A DNA stretch of 64,000 nucleotides from Tragulus kanchil (GCA_022376925.1 JAIOJX010000002.1:38154501-38218500), one strand, 5' to 3'. Counted from the stretch's first letter, positions 21,442-33,452 are shown. Notes: generated by a model from the sequence alone, not told the origin. Program-made: numbers and translations.

Positions 21442-23628
21442 ACATAATGACTGCTCTCACTGGTTTAGATATGTGAATTAATCAGGTACTTCTAATACCA
21501 AACTAATTACTTAAATCTTAACAAGATACAATGGTATATAATAAAATATACCTTTTTCTTCTTTGATTTGATAGTAAAGTTGATAAAAGCTCTTTTTGTT
21601 CTGATAGGTCATGAAATACTTAAGACAAAATTTACAATATTTATCCTCCTTAAGCATAATTTGTTAAACTATCAAGGCTTAATCAAGATTTTTAATAGCA
21701 CGTTGTCTATAACTTAATTTACTATGAGCAGATAACAATGATTCACTTCCTTTCAAAAAAGTAACAAAATTAAGGCTAGATAATTAAAAATTAGATCATG
21801 CACATACCAACAAACACGAGCAGATCACCTCATCACCCTATGGAAATAATGCAGACTAAATATCAAAATTTTTCTTTTGCTTTCTTACAAATAAATTATA
21901 AAATCTATAAGAGGCAAAGAACTTTCCTATTTGCAACTGGATAACCCCAGGACCTCTTGAGAACAGTACAAAATGGATCTAATAAATCCCCAGGCTTCAA
22001 CTTCCAATTGTATTTTCTAATTAAATAAGATGAGATGCAGGGATGCTGGGTTGGGTGGATGCTGTTGGGTCTTGTGATGAGTTCTGCATGCCTGTACCAT
22101 CTGGTTAAACCTCCCCTTCCCACTCAGTCACCATAGCTCTGAGAATCTAAGGTTTGTTTTTATTGTAATATATGTATTGTTATCTTTTCTCAAATTTTTC
22201 CAATCAACAAACGCCAGACTTGGAAATAAATCAAACCCTGCTGACCCCAGGGCTGCCTGTTTTGCTAAGTCTGTGTTTGTGATAAACGGGAGATGGTTAA
22301 CATTTCTGAGAACAACAGCTGCAAAGGTGCTCAGCTATGCCACTCCTCTCAAAAACTGTTTTAGAAAATTTGAAACATATTGGTAATCATTATAAGCTAA
22401 GTTTATTTTAATAAAAGGAAAAGCAAATCACCTGTGGTCTTTTGTGTGACTGGTGAATATTCTGTTCTGCTACCGGGCAGGTCTGACCCAGAAAGAGCAG
22501 TTGCCTTGCATCCACGGATGCTTTTCGAAAGCAGTTGGCTTCAACATAATGACTGCTCTCACTGGTTTAGATATGTGAATTAATCAGGTACTTCTAATAC
22601 CAAACTAATTACTTAAATCTTAACAAGATACAATGGTATATAATAAAATATACCTTTTTCTTCTTTGATTTGATAGTAAAGTTGATAAAAGCTCTTTTTG
22701 TTCTGATAGGTCATGAAATACTTAAGACAAAATTTACAATATTTATCCTCCTTAAGCATAATTTGTTAAACTATCAAGGCTTAATCAAGATTTTTAATAG
22801 CACGTTGTCTATAACTTAATTTACTATGAGCAGATAACAATGATTCACTTCCTTTCAAAAAAGTAACAAAATTAAGGCTAGATAATTAAAAATTAGATCA
22901 TGCACATACCAACAAACACGAGCAGATCACCTCATCACCCTATGGAAATAATGCAGACTAAATATCAAAATTTTTCTTTTGCTTTCTTACAAATAAATTA
23001 TAAAATCTATAAGAGGCAAAGAACTTTCCTATTTGCAACTGGATAACCCCAGGACCTCTTGAGAACAGTACAAAATGGATCTAATAAATCCCCAGGCTTC
23101 AACTTCCAATTGTATTTTCTAATTAAATAAGATGAGATGCAGGGATGCTGGGTTGGGTGGATGCTGTTGGGTCTTGTGATGAGTTCTGCATGCCTGTACC
23201 ATCTGGTTAAACCTCCCCTTCCCACTCAGTCACCATAGCTCTGAGAATCTAAGGTTTGTTTTTATTGTAATATATGTATTGTTATCTTTTCTCAAATTTT
23301 TCCAATCAACAAACGCCAGACTTGGAAATAAATCAAACCCTGCTGACCCCAGGGCTGCCTGTTTTGCTAAGTCTGTGTTTGTGATAAACGGGAGATGGTT
23401 AACATTTCTGAGAACAACAGCTGCAAAGGTGCTCAGCTATGCCACTCCTCTCAAAAACTGTTTTAGAAAATTTGAAACATATTGGTAATCATTATAAGCT
23501 AAGTTTATTTTAATAAAAGGAAAAGCAAATCACCTGTGGTCTTTTGTGTGACTGGTGAATATTCTGTTCTGCTACCGGGCAGGTCTGACCCAGAAAGAGC
23601 AGTTGCCTTGCATCCACGGATGCTTTTC
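21442..23628. repeat. Tandem direct duplication 6 (offset 1102)
   Basis: Copy 1 is 21442-22526 and copy 2 is 22544-23628, with 17 bases between. The filler resembles nearby 'gaaagagcagttgccttgca' with small changes. The unit is AT-rich, otherwise unassigned DNA. The copies look identical. Confidence 0.96.
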
Positions 23629-24207
23629 CGGCAGTACCTCTTTCAAACCCGTCAAGGCTGTGCTGGTTCCACACCAGTGTTTGCAGAAGAGCAGAGACAC
23701 CTGCTTCCACCCAGAACACGCCCGCCTGTGGGATGCCACTGAGCTGAGCGAGGATGGAGTCTATACCTGCACCCTGAGAGAAGCCCAACTAAAGTTTCTT
23801 TCTAGGAAAAGCATCTGACTGTGAGCAAAGCTGAATTATAAGCGCCAGCCTCCTCTCCTTGTGAAAGAGAGCTCATAAGCCTTTCCAAGAGGGGCATCCT
23901 TGACCAGATCTCCCCAGGGTGAGGATCCCTAGGAGGCAAGAAGCTCTAAGCGCGGAGACCTCTCATCAGAAAGAAGAGAGGCATTCAGAATTGAGAAACT
24001 GACAGCTCAGTACAGCAGTGGTTTTGACTTTTGGAGTGTGTGGCAGGTGGCATGCCACCGGAAATGAAGACATGGACACCCTTAGCAGGAAAATCTTCCA
24101 ATCAAAAGCTCAGTGCAAACTGTTCACAGAGAAATCAGAACAAATTATTGGTGGGAGAAAAAAAAAAGAGGAAAAAAAAGGTGTTGAATGTTGCCGTACA
24201 TAATTTT

Positions 24208-24335
24208 ATCATTTAATCCTCAGAGCATTCCTCTGAGGTTGACAGTGTTTTCTCCATTTTACAACTGAGCAGAAACAGACTCAGAGAGGTTAAGTAATTT
24301 TCTCAAAGTCACAAATCTGATAAGTGACACATAAA
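24208..24335 (-). mobile_element. MIR SINE, antisense (copy 1)
   Basis: The strings 'tatcatttaatcctcagagc', 'ttctccattttacaactgag' and 'ctcagagaggttaagtaat', followed by 'cacaaatctgataagtg', match the reverse complement of the MIR core. It is duplicated at 25328-25455 by duplication 7. Confidence 0.8.
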
Positions 24336-25327
24336 ATAGAGAAATACCATGACGAATTTCTAACTATCAAGCATCTGTTACTATGCTTACTTTTTTTACT
24401 ATGCAAGACTTTCATAACCATAACTCACATTGTTTCTCACTTGACAGGTGGGTAAGTTAAGCCTCAGGCCTCAAGCCACTTCCTTTTAGTCCTTTTCTGT
24501 TTGTAAAACGGGAGATGGTTAACATTTCTGAGAACAACAGCTGCAAAGGTGCTCAGCTATGCCACTCCTCTCAAAAACTGTTTTAGAAAATTTGAAACAT
24601 ATTGGTAATCATTATAAGCTAAGTTTATTTTAATAAAAGGAAAAGCAAATCACCTGTGGTCTTTTGTGTGACTGGTGAATATTCTGTTCTGCTACCGGGC
24701 AGGTCTGACCCAGAAAGAGCAGTTGCCTTGCATCCACGGATGCTTTTCCGGCAGTACCTCTTTCAAACCCGTCAAGGCTGTGCTGGTTCCACACCAGTGT
24801 TTGCAGAAGAGCAGAGACACCTGCTTCCACCCAGAACACGCCCGCCTGTGGGATGCCACTGAGCTGAGCGAGGATGGAGTCTATACCTGCACCCTGAGAG
24901 AAGCCCAACTAAAGTTTCTTTCTAGGAAAAGCATCTGACTGTGAGCAAAGCTGAATTATAAGCGCCAGCCTCCTCTCCTTGTGAAAGAGAGCTCATAAGC
25001 CTTTCCAAGAGGGGCATCCTTGACCAGATCCCCCCAGGGTGAGGATCCCTAGGAGGCAAGAAGCTCTAAGCGCGGAGACCTCTCATCAGAAAGAAGAGAG
25101 GCATTCAGAATTGAGAAACTGACAGCTCAGTACAGCAGTGGTTTTGACTTTTGGAGTGTGTGGCAGGTGGCATGCCACCGGAAATGAAGACATGGACACC
25201 CTTAGCAGGAAAATCTTCCAATCAAAAGCTCAGTGCAAACTGTTCACAGAGAAATCAGAACAAATTATTGGTGGGAGAAAAAAAAAAGAGGAAAAAAAAG
25301 GTGTTGAATGTTGCCGTACATAATTTT

Positions 25328-25455
25328 ATCATTTAATCCTCAGAGCATTCCTCTGAGGTTGACAGTGTTTTCTCCATTTTACAACTGAGCAGAAACAGAC
25401 TCAGAGAGGTTAAGTAATTTTCTCAAAGTCACAAATCTGATAAGTGACACATAAA
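25328..25455 (-). mobile_element. MIR SINE, antisense (duplicate of 24208-24335)
   Basis: This is the second appearance of the same ancient element inside duplication 7. An ancient element would not stay this identical if the duplication were old. Confidence 0.8.
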
Positions 25456-25803
25456 ATAGAGAAATACCATGACGAATTTCTAACTATCAAGCATCTGTTA
25501 CTATGCTTACTTTTTTTACTATGCAAGACTTTCATAACCATAACTCACATTGTTTCTCACTTGACAGGTGGGTAAGTTAAGCCTCAGGGGCCTCAAGCCA
25601 CTTCCTCAGGGAGGAAGTGTTGTCTTTTGGAGTCCTGTCTGAGTCAGTTTCTTTGTCAAATGAGCCTGCTCTATCCCTTTTAAGTATTTTCTATGTTCAT
25701 CTACTCTACATACAAGGACTTTTGTTTAAAACATTTGTTATAAAATATGTATGAACATGGTCCCTTATCTGAGAGTTATAACTTATTTAGAAAGAAGAAA
25801 CAG

Positions 25804-26013
25804 AGCTTCCCTTGTGGCTCAGATGGTAAAGAATCCACCTGGGATGCAAGAGATGAGCATTCAATCCCTGGGTCAGGAAGATCCCCTGGAGAAGGAAGTG
25901 GCAACCCACTCCAGTATTCTTGCCTGAAAAATCCCATGGACAGAGGAGCCTGGCAGGCTATAGTCTATGGGGTTGCAAAGAGTTGGACAAGACTTAGTGA
26001 CTAAACAACAACA
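25804..26013 (+). mobile_element. Bov-tA SINE, sense
   Basis: The head is 'gcttcccttgtggctcagat', the B-box-like string is 'attcaatccctgggtcagg', the body has 'acccactccagtattcttgc', and the tail has 'agagttggacaagacttagt' plus (CAA)n. Similar 'gaaagaagaaaca' and 'ggaagaagaaata' flanks suggest a target-site duplication. Confidence 0.92.
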
Positions 26014-26489
26014 GGAAGAAGAAATATCTTCAGAAACATTTTCATTTATTCAAAATATTTATTGACTTAATAATATTATGTGCTAAAAGATACAGAAAAT
26101 AACTATAAGAAGATGTAAAATTATTTTTAAAATAAAGTAAAATAAGTGTCACGAAGAGTCAAAAAATTTGTCAACTCCAGTTAGAGAAATCAGGAAAAAC
26201 TACATGCAGGAAATAAGCGTTAAGCATCTCACAATATTCTTGGGCAGATTGGCAAACATCCTGACTCTCTGCAATCCCTACTAAATGTGAGAAAAAAAGA
26301 AAATACATTTTCTCACTATTTTAAGGGTCAGTATCTCAAAGAGAAAATCCATCTCCTTCTTTTTAATAGCAAGTTTATATGAAAGAAAACACATGATATT
26401 TTAACCTGGAAAACATATTTGCAAACGATAGCTCCATTTGTCCCAGTCCACATACTCCATCCTTTTTTTTAAAGAGAATTAATTCTTTG
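26014..26489. other. AT-rich unassigned DNA
   Basis: No gene or repeat family was recognised. Confidence 0.5.
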
Positions 26490-26805
26490 GCAGTCAAACC
26501 TGTCAATCCTAAAGGAATCCACCCTGAATATCCATTGGAAGAATGGATGCTGAAGCTGAAGCTCCAGTACTTTGGCCACCTGATGCTAAGGGCTGACTCA
26601 TTGGTAAAGACCCTGATGCTGGAAAACATAGAAGGCAGAAGGAGAAGGAGATGACAGATGACGAGACGGCTGCATGGCATCATCAACTCAATGGACATGA
26701 GTTCGAGCAGGCTCCAGGAGATGGTGAAGGTTAGGGAAGCCTGGCGTCACAGTCTATGGGGGTTGCAGAGTCAGACACAACTGAGCAACTGAACTGAACT
26801 GAGGG
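26490..26805 (+). mobile_element. Bov-A2 SINE, sense, near full length
   Basis: The strings 'agctgaagctccagtacttt', 'ggccacctgatgctaagggc', 'aaagaccctgatgctggaaa', 'catcaactcaatggacatga' and 'actgagcaactgaactgaac' follow in the order of the Bov-A2 dimer. Its 3' two-thirds is repeated at 27781-28030 by duplication 8. Confidence 0.92.
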
Positions 26806-27265
26806 TGTCAGGGCCTCCCTGGGCTTTAACCCAGCTGCAGTGATCCGACCTCCCTAGAAAAAAGGAAATGGTGGACAGGCCATTTGCTGGTAGACAAGCA
26901 TATTCCTGTTAGAGCTCAGAGGAGAGTGCTTCCTGGGGGCTCCCTGGCCTGTGTGAAGGAGGCTCAGAGACGGGAGAGCTGAAGCGAGCACAGGTGATGG
27001 ACTACTGAGCCAATTTGGACAGGACTGGCCTTGCTGCTCTCTGGCCACACTGGACCGGGATCTGCTCCTAGAACGTGGTCTGGGCCCTGCTTCCTGCCTG
27101 GAGCATCATCCTCTGCCCCTGGGTGACCGTCCCCATTGCTCAAGCCTCAGCACACATGTCTGCCTTCTGTCCAGCCCCAAGCCAGCCCAGCCGTGCAAAG
27201 GCTGCCTCCCATGGGAGCGTTCCCATCACTTGCACACACGGCATTTTAAAGCATACGTCTGTTCT
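26806..27265. other. Unassigned GC-richer DNA (L1 insertion flank)
   Basis: No repeat or exon was recognised. A 95-codon open frame begins here and runs into L1 poly-T, so it is not a gene. The stretch is repeated at about 28031-28490. Confidence 0.45.
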
Positions 27266-27780
27266 CTACTTACTCTTTTTTTTTTTTTTTTTCAATTTAT
27301 TTATTTATTTATTTATTTTTGTACATGTATGTTCCCAGATCAATCAGATGCATATCCCTTGACCCTCCCCCCACCTAGGTTCCCCCCATCCCTCCAGACC
27401 ATTGCTCCAAGTGGTTGTAGGTACTCCTATTCCCTAGCACAATGACAATAGCTATCTTTTCTACACATGACAGGATAGGTTCCCATGTTACTCCCTCCCA
27501 TTGTTCGGTCTCCACAATGTCTTTATGTCTATTCTCTGTTTTTTCATGAGTTCACTGTGTGTATTATCATGACCATCTTACTAGATCCCATATATATGAG
27601 TTAGTATACTATACTTGTCTTTCTCTTTTTGACTTACTTCACTTTTTATGATAGGTTCTAAAGCCAGCCACCTCATTAGGACTGAGTCTTCTGCATTTCT
27701 TTTAACAGCTGAGTAGTATTCCATTGTATATATGTACCAGGGCTTCTGGATCCATTCATTTGTCGATGGACATCTAGGTT

Positions 27781-28030
27781 GCTGAAGCTCCAGTACTTTG
27801 GCCACCTGATGCTAAGGGCTGACTCATTGGTAAAGACCCTGATGCTGGAAAACATAGAAGGCAGAAGGAGAAGGAGATGACAGATGACAGACGGCTGCAT
27901 GGCATCATCAACTCAATGGACATGAGTTCGAGCAGGCTCCAGGAGATGGTGAAGGTTAGGGAAGCCTGGCGTCACAGTCTACGGGGGTTGCAGAGTCAGA
28001 CACAACTGAGCAACTGAACTGAACTGAGGG
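27781..28030 (+). mobile_element. Bov-A2 SINE part (duplicate of 26555-26805)
   Basis: This is the same Bov-A2 re-entered at the joint of duplication 8. It is not an independent insertion inside the L1, because the interrupted L1 sequence does not resume after it without repeating. Confidence 0.92.
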
Positions 28031-28581
28031 TGTCAGGGCCTCCCTGGGCTTTAACCCAGCTGCAGTGATCCGACCTCCCTAGAAAAAAGGAAATGGTGGA
28101 CAGGCCATTTGCTGGTAGACAAGCATATTCCTGTTAGAGCTCAGAGGAGAGTGCTTCCTGGGGGCTCCCTGGCCTGTGTGAAGGAGGCTCAGAGACGGGA
28201 GAGCTGAAGCGAGCACAGGTGATGGACTACTGAGCCAATTTGGACAGGACTGGCCTTGCTGCTCTCTGGCCACACTGGACCGGGATCTGCTCCTAGAACG
28301 TGGTCTGGGCCCTGCTTCCTGCCTGGAGCATCATCCTCTGCCCCTGGGTGACCGTCCCCATTGCTCAAGCCTCAGCACACATGTCTGCCTTCTGTCCAGC
28401 CCCAAGCCAGCCCAGCCGTGCAAAGGCTGCCTCCCATGGGAGCGTTCCCATCACTTGCACACACGGCATTTTAAAGCATACGTCTGTTCTCTACTTACTC
28501 TTTTTTTTTTTTTTTTCAATTTATTTATTTATTTATTTATTTTTGTACATGTATGTTCCCAGATCAATCAGATGCATATCC

Positions 28582-31055
28582 CTTGACCCTCCCCCCACCT
28601 AGGTTCCCCCCCCCCATCCCTCCAGACCATTGCTCCAAGTGGTTGTAGGTACTCCTATTCCCCTAGCACAATGACAATAGCTATCTTTTCTACACATGAC
28701 AGGATAGGTTCCCATGTTACTCCCTCCCATTGTTCGGTCTCCACAATGTCTTTATGTCTATTCTCTGTTTTTTCATGAGTTCACTGTGTGTATTATCATG
28801 ACCATCTTACTAGATCCCATATATATGAGTTAGTATACTATACTTGTCTTTCTCTTTTTGACTTACTTCACTTTTTATGATAGGTTCTAAAGCCAGCCAC
28901 CTCATTAGGACTGAGTCTTCTGCATTTCTTTTAACAGCTGAGTAGTATTCCATTGTATATATGTACCAGGGCTTCTGGATCCATTCATTTGTCGATGGAC
29001 ATCTAGGTTGCTTCCATGTTCTGGCTATTGTATAGAGAGCTGCAATGAACATTGGGGTACAGGTGCCTCTTTCAGTTTTGATTTCATCAGGATATAGGCC
29101 TAATAGTGGGATTGCTGGGTCATAGGGTGCTTCTATTTTTAGTTTTTTAAGGAATCTCCATATTGTCTTCCATAGAGGTTGTATTAATTTACATTCCCAC
29201 CAGCAATGCAAGAGGGTTCCCTTTTCTCCACACCCTCTCCAGCATTTGTTGTCTGTCGATTTGTTGATGATGGCCATTCTGACGGGTGTGAGGTGGTATC
29301 TCATTGTGGTTTTAATTTGCATTTCTCTGATAATAAGCGAGGTTGAGCATCGTTTCATGTATTTTTGGACCATTTGTATGTCCTCTTTGGAGAGGCGTCT
29401 CTTTAGATCTTTTTCCCATTTTTTGATTGGGCTGCTCATTTTCCCTGTGCTGAGTTGTCTGAGTTGCTTGTAGATTTTGGAGATTAATTCTTTGTCTGTT
29501 GTTTCATTTGCTATGATTTTCTCCCACTCTGTGGGGTGTCTGTTGAACTTTTTTGTAATTTCTTTTGCTGTACAAAAGCTTTTAAGTTTCATGAGGTCCC
29601 ATATGTTCATTTTTCTTTTCAGTTCTGCTATTCTAGTAGGTGGGTCAGAGAAGATCTTGCTTTGATTGATGTCCTTGAGGGTTTTGCCTATATTCTCCTC
29701 TAAGAGTTTGATGGTTTCTGGTCTTACATTGAGGTCTTTAATCCATTTTGAGTTGATCTTAGTGTATGGCGTCAGGGAATGTTCCAATTTCATTTTTTGC
29801 ATGTTTAGCCCCGTTAAAGAGCCTTGACCCTCCCCACCTAGGTTCCCCCCATCCCTCCAGACCATTGCTCCAAGTGGTTGTAGGTACTCCTATTCCCCTA
29901 GCACAATGACAATAGCTATCTTTTCTACACATGACAGGATAGGTTCCCATGTTACTCCCTCCCATTGTTCGGTCTCCACAATGTCTTTATGTCTATTCTC
30001 TGGTTTTTCATGAGTTCACTGTGTGTATTATCATGACCATCTTACTAGATCCCATATATATGAGTTAGTATACTATACTTGTCTTTCTCTTTTTGACTTA
30101 CTTCACTTTTTATGATAGGTTCTAAAGCCAGCCACCTCATTAGGACTGAGTCTTCTGCATTTCTTTTAACAGCTGAGTAGTATTCCATTGTATATATGTA
30201 CCAGGGCTTCTGGATCCATTCATTTGTCGATGGACATCTAGGTTGCTTCCATGTTCTGGCTATTGTATAGAGAGCTGCAATGAACATTGGGGTACAGGTG
30301 CCTCTTTCAGTTTTGATTTCATCAGGATATAGGCCTAATAGTGGGATTGCTGGGTCATAGGGTGCTTCTATTTTAGTTTTTTAAGGAATCTCCATATTGT
30401 CTTCCATAGAGGTTGTATTAATTTACATTCCCACCAGCAATGCAAGAGGGTTCCCTTTTCTCCACACCTCTCCAGCATTTGTTGTCTGTCGATTTGTTGA
30501 TGATGGCCATTCTGACGGGTGTGAGGTGGTATCTCATTGTGGTTTTAATTTGCATTTCTCTGATAATAAGCGAGGTTGAGCATCGTTTCATGTATTTTTG
30601 GACCATTTGTATGTCCTCTTTGGAGAGGCGTCTCTTTAGATCTTTTTCCCATTTTTTGATTGGGCTGCTCATTTTCCCTGTGCTGAGTTGTCTGAGTTGC
30701 TTGTAGATTTTGGAGATTAATTCTTTGTCTGTTGTTTCATTTGCTATGATTTTCTCCCACTCTGTGGGGTGTCTGTTGAACTTTTTTGTAATTTCTTTTG
30801 CTGTACAAAAGCTTTTAAGTTTCATGAGGTCCCATATGTTCATTTTTCTTTTCAGTTCTGCTATTCTAGTAGGTGGGTCAGAGAAGATCTTGCTTTGATT
30901 GATGTCCTTGAGGGTTTTGCCTATATTCTCCTCTAAGAGTTTGATGGTTTCTGGTCTTACATTGAGGTCTTTAATCCATTTTGAGTTGATCTTAGTGTAT
31001 GGCGTCAGGGAATGTTCCAATTTCATTTTTTTGCATGTAGCTGTCCAATTCTCCC
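28582..31055. repeat. Tandem direct duplication 9 inside the L1 (offset 1240 falling to 1233)
   Basis: Copy 1 is about 28582-29821 and copy 2 is about 29822-31055. Near its start copy 2 has shorter C runs and later loses single bases from T and C runs. The end of copy 1 ('gcatgt' to 'gttaaagag') is a shortened form of the L1 sequence found intact at about 31035-31073. The offset drift comes entirely from these contractions. Confidence 0.93.
28810..29803 (-). pseudogene. L1 ORF2 C-terminal fragment (first ORF2 segment shown)
   Basis: The minus-strand frame encodes the L1 ORF2p C-terminal region, including a CCHC zinc-knuckle-like pattern (C-WRG-C, then H and C in CWWEC). It ends after a [14 protein letters not shown] C-terminus. 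ORF2p is the LINE reverse transcriptase and endonuclease. This part lacks both catalytic domains. The open frame extends artificially upstream to 29865 through junction sequence. Confidence 0.85.
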
Positions 31056-31527
31056 AGCACCACTTGTTAAAGAGGCTGTCTTTGTCCCATTTTATAGTTT
31101 CTCCTCCTTTATCAAAAATAAGGTACCTATAGGTGCGTGGGTTGATCTCTGGGTTCTCAATCTTGTTCCATTGATCTATAGATCTGTTTTTGTGCCAGTA
31201 CCATACTGTCTTGATAACTGTTGCTTTGTAGTAGAGTCTGAAGTTAGGGAGGCTGATCCCTCCAACTCCATTTTTCTTCCTCAGGATTGCTTTGGCTATT
31301 CGAGGTCTTCTGTGTTTCCATATGAACTGTGTTATTATTTGGTCTAGTTCTGTGAAAAATGTCAGTGGTAGCTGAATAGGTATTGCATTGAATCTGTAGA
31401 TGATATTTGGAAGTATGGTCATTTTCACAATATTGATTCTTCCAATCCAGGAACATGGAATATCTCTCCATCTGTTTAAGTCTTCTTTAATGTCTCTCAT
31501 GAGTGTCTTGTAATTTTCTGTGTACAA
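30418..31527 (-). pseudogene. L1 ORF2 fragment (second segment, open 369 codons)
   Basis: The minus-strand frame continues ORF2 from a [21 protein letters not shown] start through the post-catalytic reverse transcriptase region to the start of the zinc knuckle. There a single-base loss ('cacacctctcc' against 'cacaccctctcc') breaks the frame relative to 28810-29803. The loss appears only in this copy of duplication 9, suggesting a consensus error and not true decay. Confidence 0.85.
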
Positions 31528-31556
31528 TTCTTTTGTTTCTTTGGGTAGGTTTATTC

Positions 31557-31889
31557 CTAGATATTTGATTCTTTTGGTTGCAATGGTGAAGGGGATTGCC
31601 TCTTTGATTTCATTTTCTGATTTTCATTGTTTGTGTATAGGAATGCCAGTGACTTCTGTGTGTTGACTTTATATCCTGCAACTTTGCTGAATTCATTGAT
31701 TAGTTCTAGTAGCTTTGTAACCGTGTCTTTGGGATTTTCTATGTATAATATCATGTCGTCTGCAAAAAGAGAGAGCTTGACTTCTTCCTTTCCAATCTGG
31801 ATTCCTTTGATTTCTTTCTCTTGTCTTATTGCTGTTGCTAGGACTTCCAGGACTATGTTGAATAGCAGGTGGCTGGGGGTGGGGCCCAT
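31557..31889 (-). pseudogene. L1 ORF2 reverse transcriptase motif fragment (duplicated, damaged)
   Basis: The minus-strand frame carries [15 protein letters not shown], the reverse transcriptase catalytic FADD motif. The downstream frame is disrupted at about 31620 by a change in a T run ('tctgattttcattg' against 'tctgttttttcattg' in the other copy). It corresponds to 32837-33165. Confidence 0.85.
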
Positions 31890-31928
31890 ACCCTGTTATC
31901 TTTCTTTTATTTATCTCTTTGGATTTTA

Positions 31929-33035
31929 TCATTCATCTCTTTCCCAGTGACCTGAAGCCGTGAAGATGTTCCGGATTGTTAGTTTTATTTTGGAGATTAA
32001 TTCTTTGTCTGTTGTTTCATTTGCTATGATTTTCTCCCACTCTGTGGGGTGTCTGTTGAACTTTTTTGTAATTTCTTTTGCTGTACAAAAGCTTTTAAGT
32101 TTCATGAGGTCCCATATGTTCATTTTTCTTTTCAGTTCTGCTATTCTAGTAGGTGGGTCAGAGAAGATCTTGCTTTGATTGATGTCCTTGAGGGTTTTGC
32201 CTATATTCTCCTCTAAGAGTTTGATGGTTTCTGGTCTTACATTGAGGTCTTTAATCCATTTTGAGTTGATCTTAGTGTATGGCGTCAGGGAATGTTCCAA
32301 TTTCATTTTTTTGCATGTAGCTGTCCAATTCTCCCAGCACCACTTGTTAAAGAGGCTGTCTTTGTCCCATTTTATAGTTTCTCCTCCTTTATCAAAAATA
32401 AGGTACCTATAGGTGCGTGGGTTGATCTCTGGGTTCTCAATCTTGTTCCATTGATCTATAGATCTGTTTTTGTGCCAGTACCATACTGTCTTGATAACTG
32501 TTGCTTTGTAGTAGAGTCTGAAGTTAGGGAGGCTGATCCCTCCAACTCCATTTTTCTTCCTCAGGATTGCTTTGGCTATTCGAGGTCTTCTGTGTTTCCA
32601 TATGAACTGTGTTATTATTTGGTCTAGTTCTGTGAAAAATGTCAGTGGTAGCTGAATAGGTATTGCATTGAATCTGTAGATGATATTTGGAAGTATGGTC
32701 ATTTTCACAATATTGATTCTTCCAATCCAGGAACATGGAATATCTCTCCATCTGTTTAAGTCTTCTTTAATGTCTCTCATGAGTGTCTTGTAATTTTCTG
32801 TGTACAATTCTTTTGTTTCTTTGGGTAGGTTTATTCCTAGATATTTGATTCTTTTGGTTGCAATGGTGAAGGGGATTGCCTCTTTGATTTCATTTTCTGT
32901 TTTTTCATTGTTTGTGTATAGGAATGCCAGTGACTTCTGTGTGTTGACTTTATATCCTGCAACTTTGCTGAATTCATTGATTAGTTCTAGTAGCTTTGTA
33001 ACCGTGTCTTTGGGATTTTCTATGTATAATATCAT
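31929..33035 (-). pseudogene. L1 ORF2 fragment (most 5' segment, open 368 codons)
   Basis: The minus-strand frame starts within the FADD motif region (ADDMILYI) and runs through the thumb region until duplication junction 10 at about 31987, where foreign codons follow. Together with the other segments it indicates that the non-duplicated ORF2 3' part would be open to its natural stop. That makes this a recent insertion. Confidence 0.85.
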
Positions 33036-33328
33036 GTCGTCTGCAAAAAGAGAGAGCTTGACTTCTTCCTTTCCAATCTGGATTCCTTTGATTTCTTTCT
33101 CTTGTCTTATTGCTGTTGCTAGGACTTCCAGGACTATGTTGAATAGCAGTGGTGAAAGTGGGCACCCCTGTTCTACTTACTCTTGTTATCTTCTCTTGGA
33201 TTTTATCATTCATCTCTTTCCCAGTGACCTGAAGCCGTGAAGATGTTCCCCTGTTGCCTTTTTTCCCTTCTCCCTCTATAGCCTGAAACACTGTCAGGCC
33301 AAAGGCAAGCTCCTGATAAGTACTGTTG

Positions 33329-33452
33329 ACTTGGAGAAGGAAATGGCAACCCATTCCAGTAGTCTTGCTTGGAAAGTTCCATGGGCAGAGGAGCCTGGCG
33401 GGCTACTGTCCATGGAGTCCCAAAGGGTTGGACATGACTGAGCACACACACA
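33329..33452 (+). mobile_element. Bov-tA SINE, 5'-truncated, sense
   Basis: The strings 'ggagaaggaaatggcaaccc', 'attccagtagtcttgcttgg' and 'gcagaggagcctggcgggct', followed by 'ggttggacatgactgagc' and (CA)n, match the Bov-tA body and tail. The tRNA head is missing. Confidence 0.88.

Larger units (their letters stand above)
23386..25606. repeat. Tandem direct duplication 7 (offset 1120)
   Basis: Copy 1 is 23386-24484 and copy 2 is 24506-25606. The 21 bases between resemble a degraded version of the sequence just upstream of copy 1 ('ctgtttgt..aaacggg'). It overlaps duplication 6, so 22284-22526 recurs at 23386-23628 and 24506-24748. A C/T difference lies at 23910 against 25030. Confidence 0.95.
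26555..29009. repeat. Tandem direct duplication 8 (offset about 1226)
   Basis: Copy 1 is 26555-27780 and copy 2 is 27781-29009. The joint fuses the inside of an L1 ('catctaggtt') directly to the inside of the Bov-A2 ('gctgaagctcc'). The true L1 continuation appears only after copy 2. Copy 2 lacks one base near its start ('gatgacagacgg'). Confidence 0.95.
27276..33172 (-). mobile_element. Young 5'-truncated L1 LINE, minus strand, inflated by nested duplications
   Basis: Poly-T at 27276 marks the 3' end of a minus-strand L1. 3' UTR and ORF2 sequence follow in order but are repeated by duplications 8, 9 and 10. 'ctacttactctt' occurs at 27266-27277 and again at 33173-33184, so a single insertion is bracketed by its target-site duplication. 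Removing the duplicated lengths leaves about 2.1 kb. The element starts just upstream of the reverse transcriptase FADD motif, so it lacks ORF1 and the endonuclease and is non-autonomous. Confidence 0.9.
30707..33247. repeat. Tandem direct duplication 10 at the L1 5' end (offset 1280)
   Basis: Copy 1 is about 30707-31972 and copy 2 is about 31987-33247. Copy 1 carries a scrambled version of the L1 5' junction at about 31869-31915. It then has good flank ending 'gaagatgttcc', and a short degraded lead-in ('ttgttagttttattttggag' against 'ttgcttgtagattttggag'). The intact L1 5' edge with target site is only in copy 2. Confidence 0.93.

Noticed and set aside
27781..28030. Bov-A2 insertion into the L1
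   Set aside because: The L1 does not resume after it; instead the whole upstream flank repeats. It is a duplication joint, not an insertion.
28810..33035. Open frames of 351-369 codons as host genes
   Set aside because: They encode L1 ORF2 (FADD motif, CCHC knuckle) and lie between L1 poly-A and target-site duplications.
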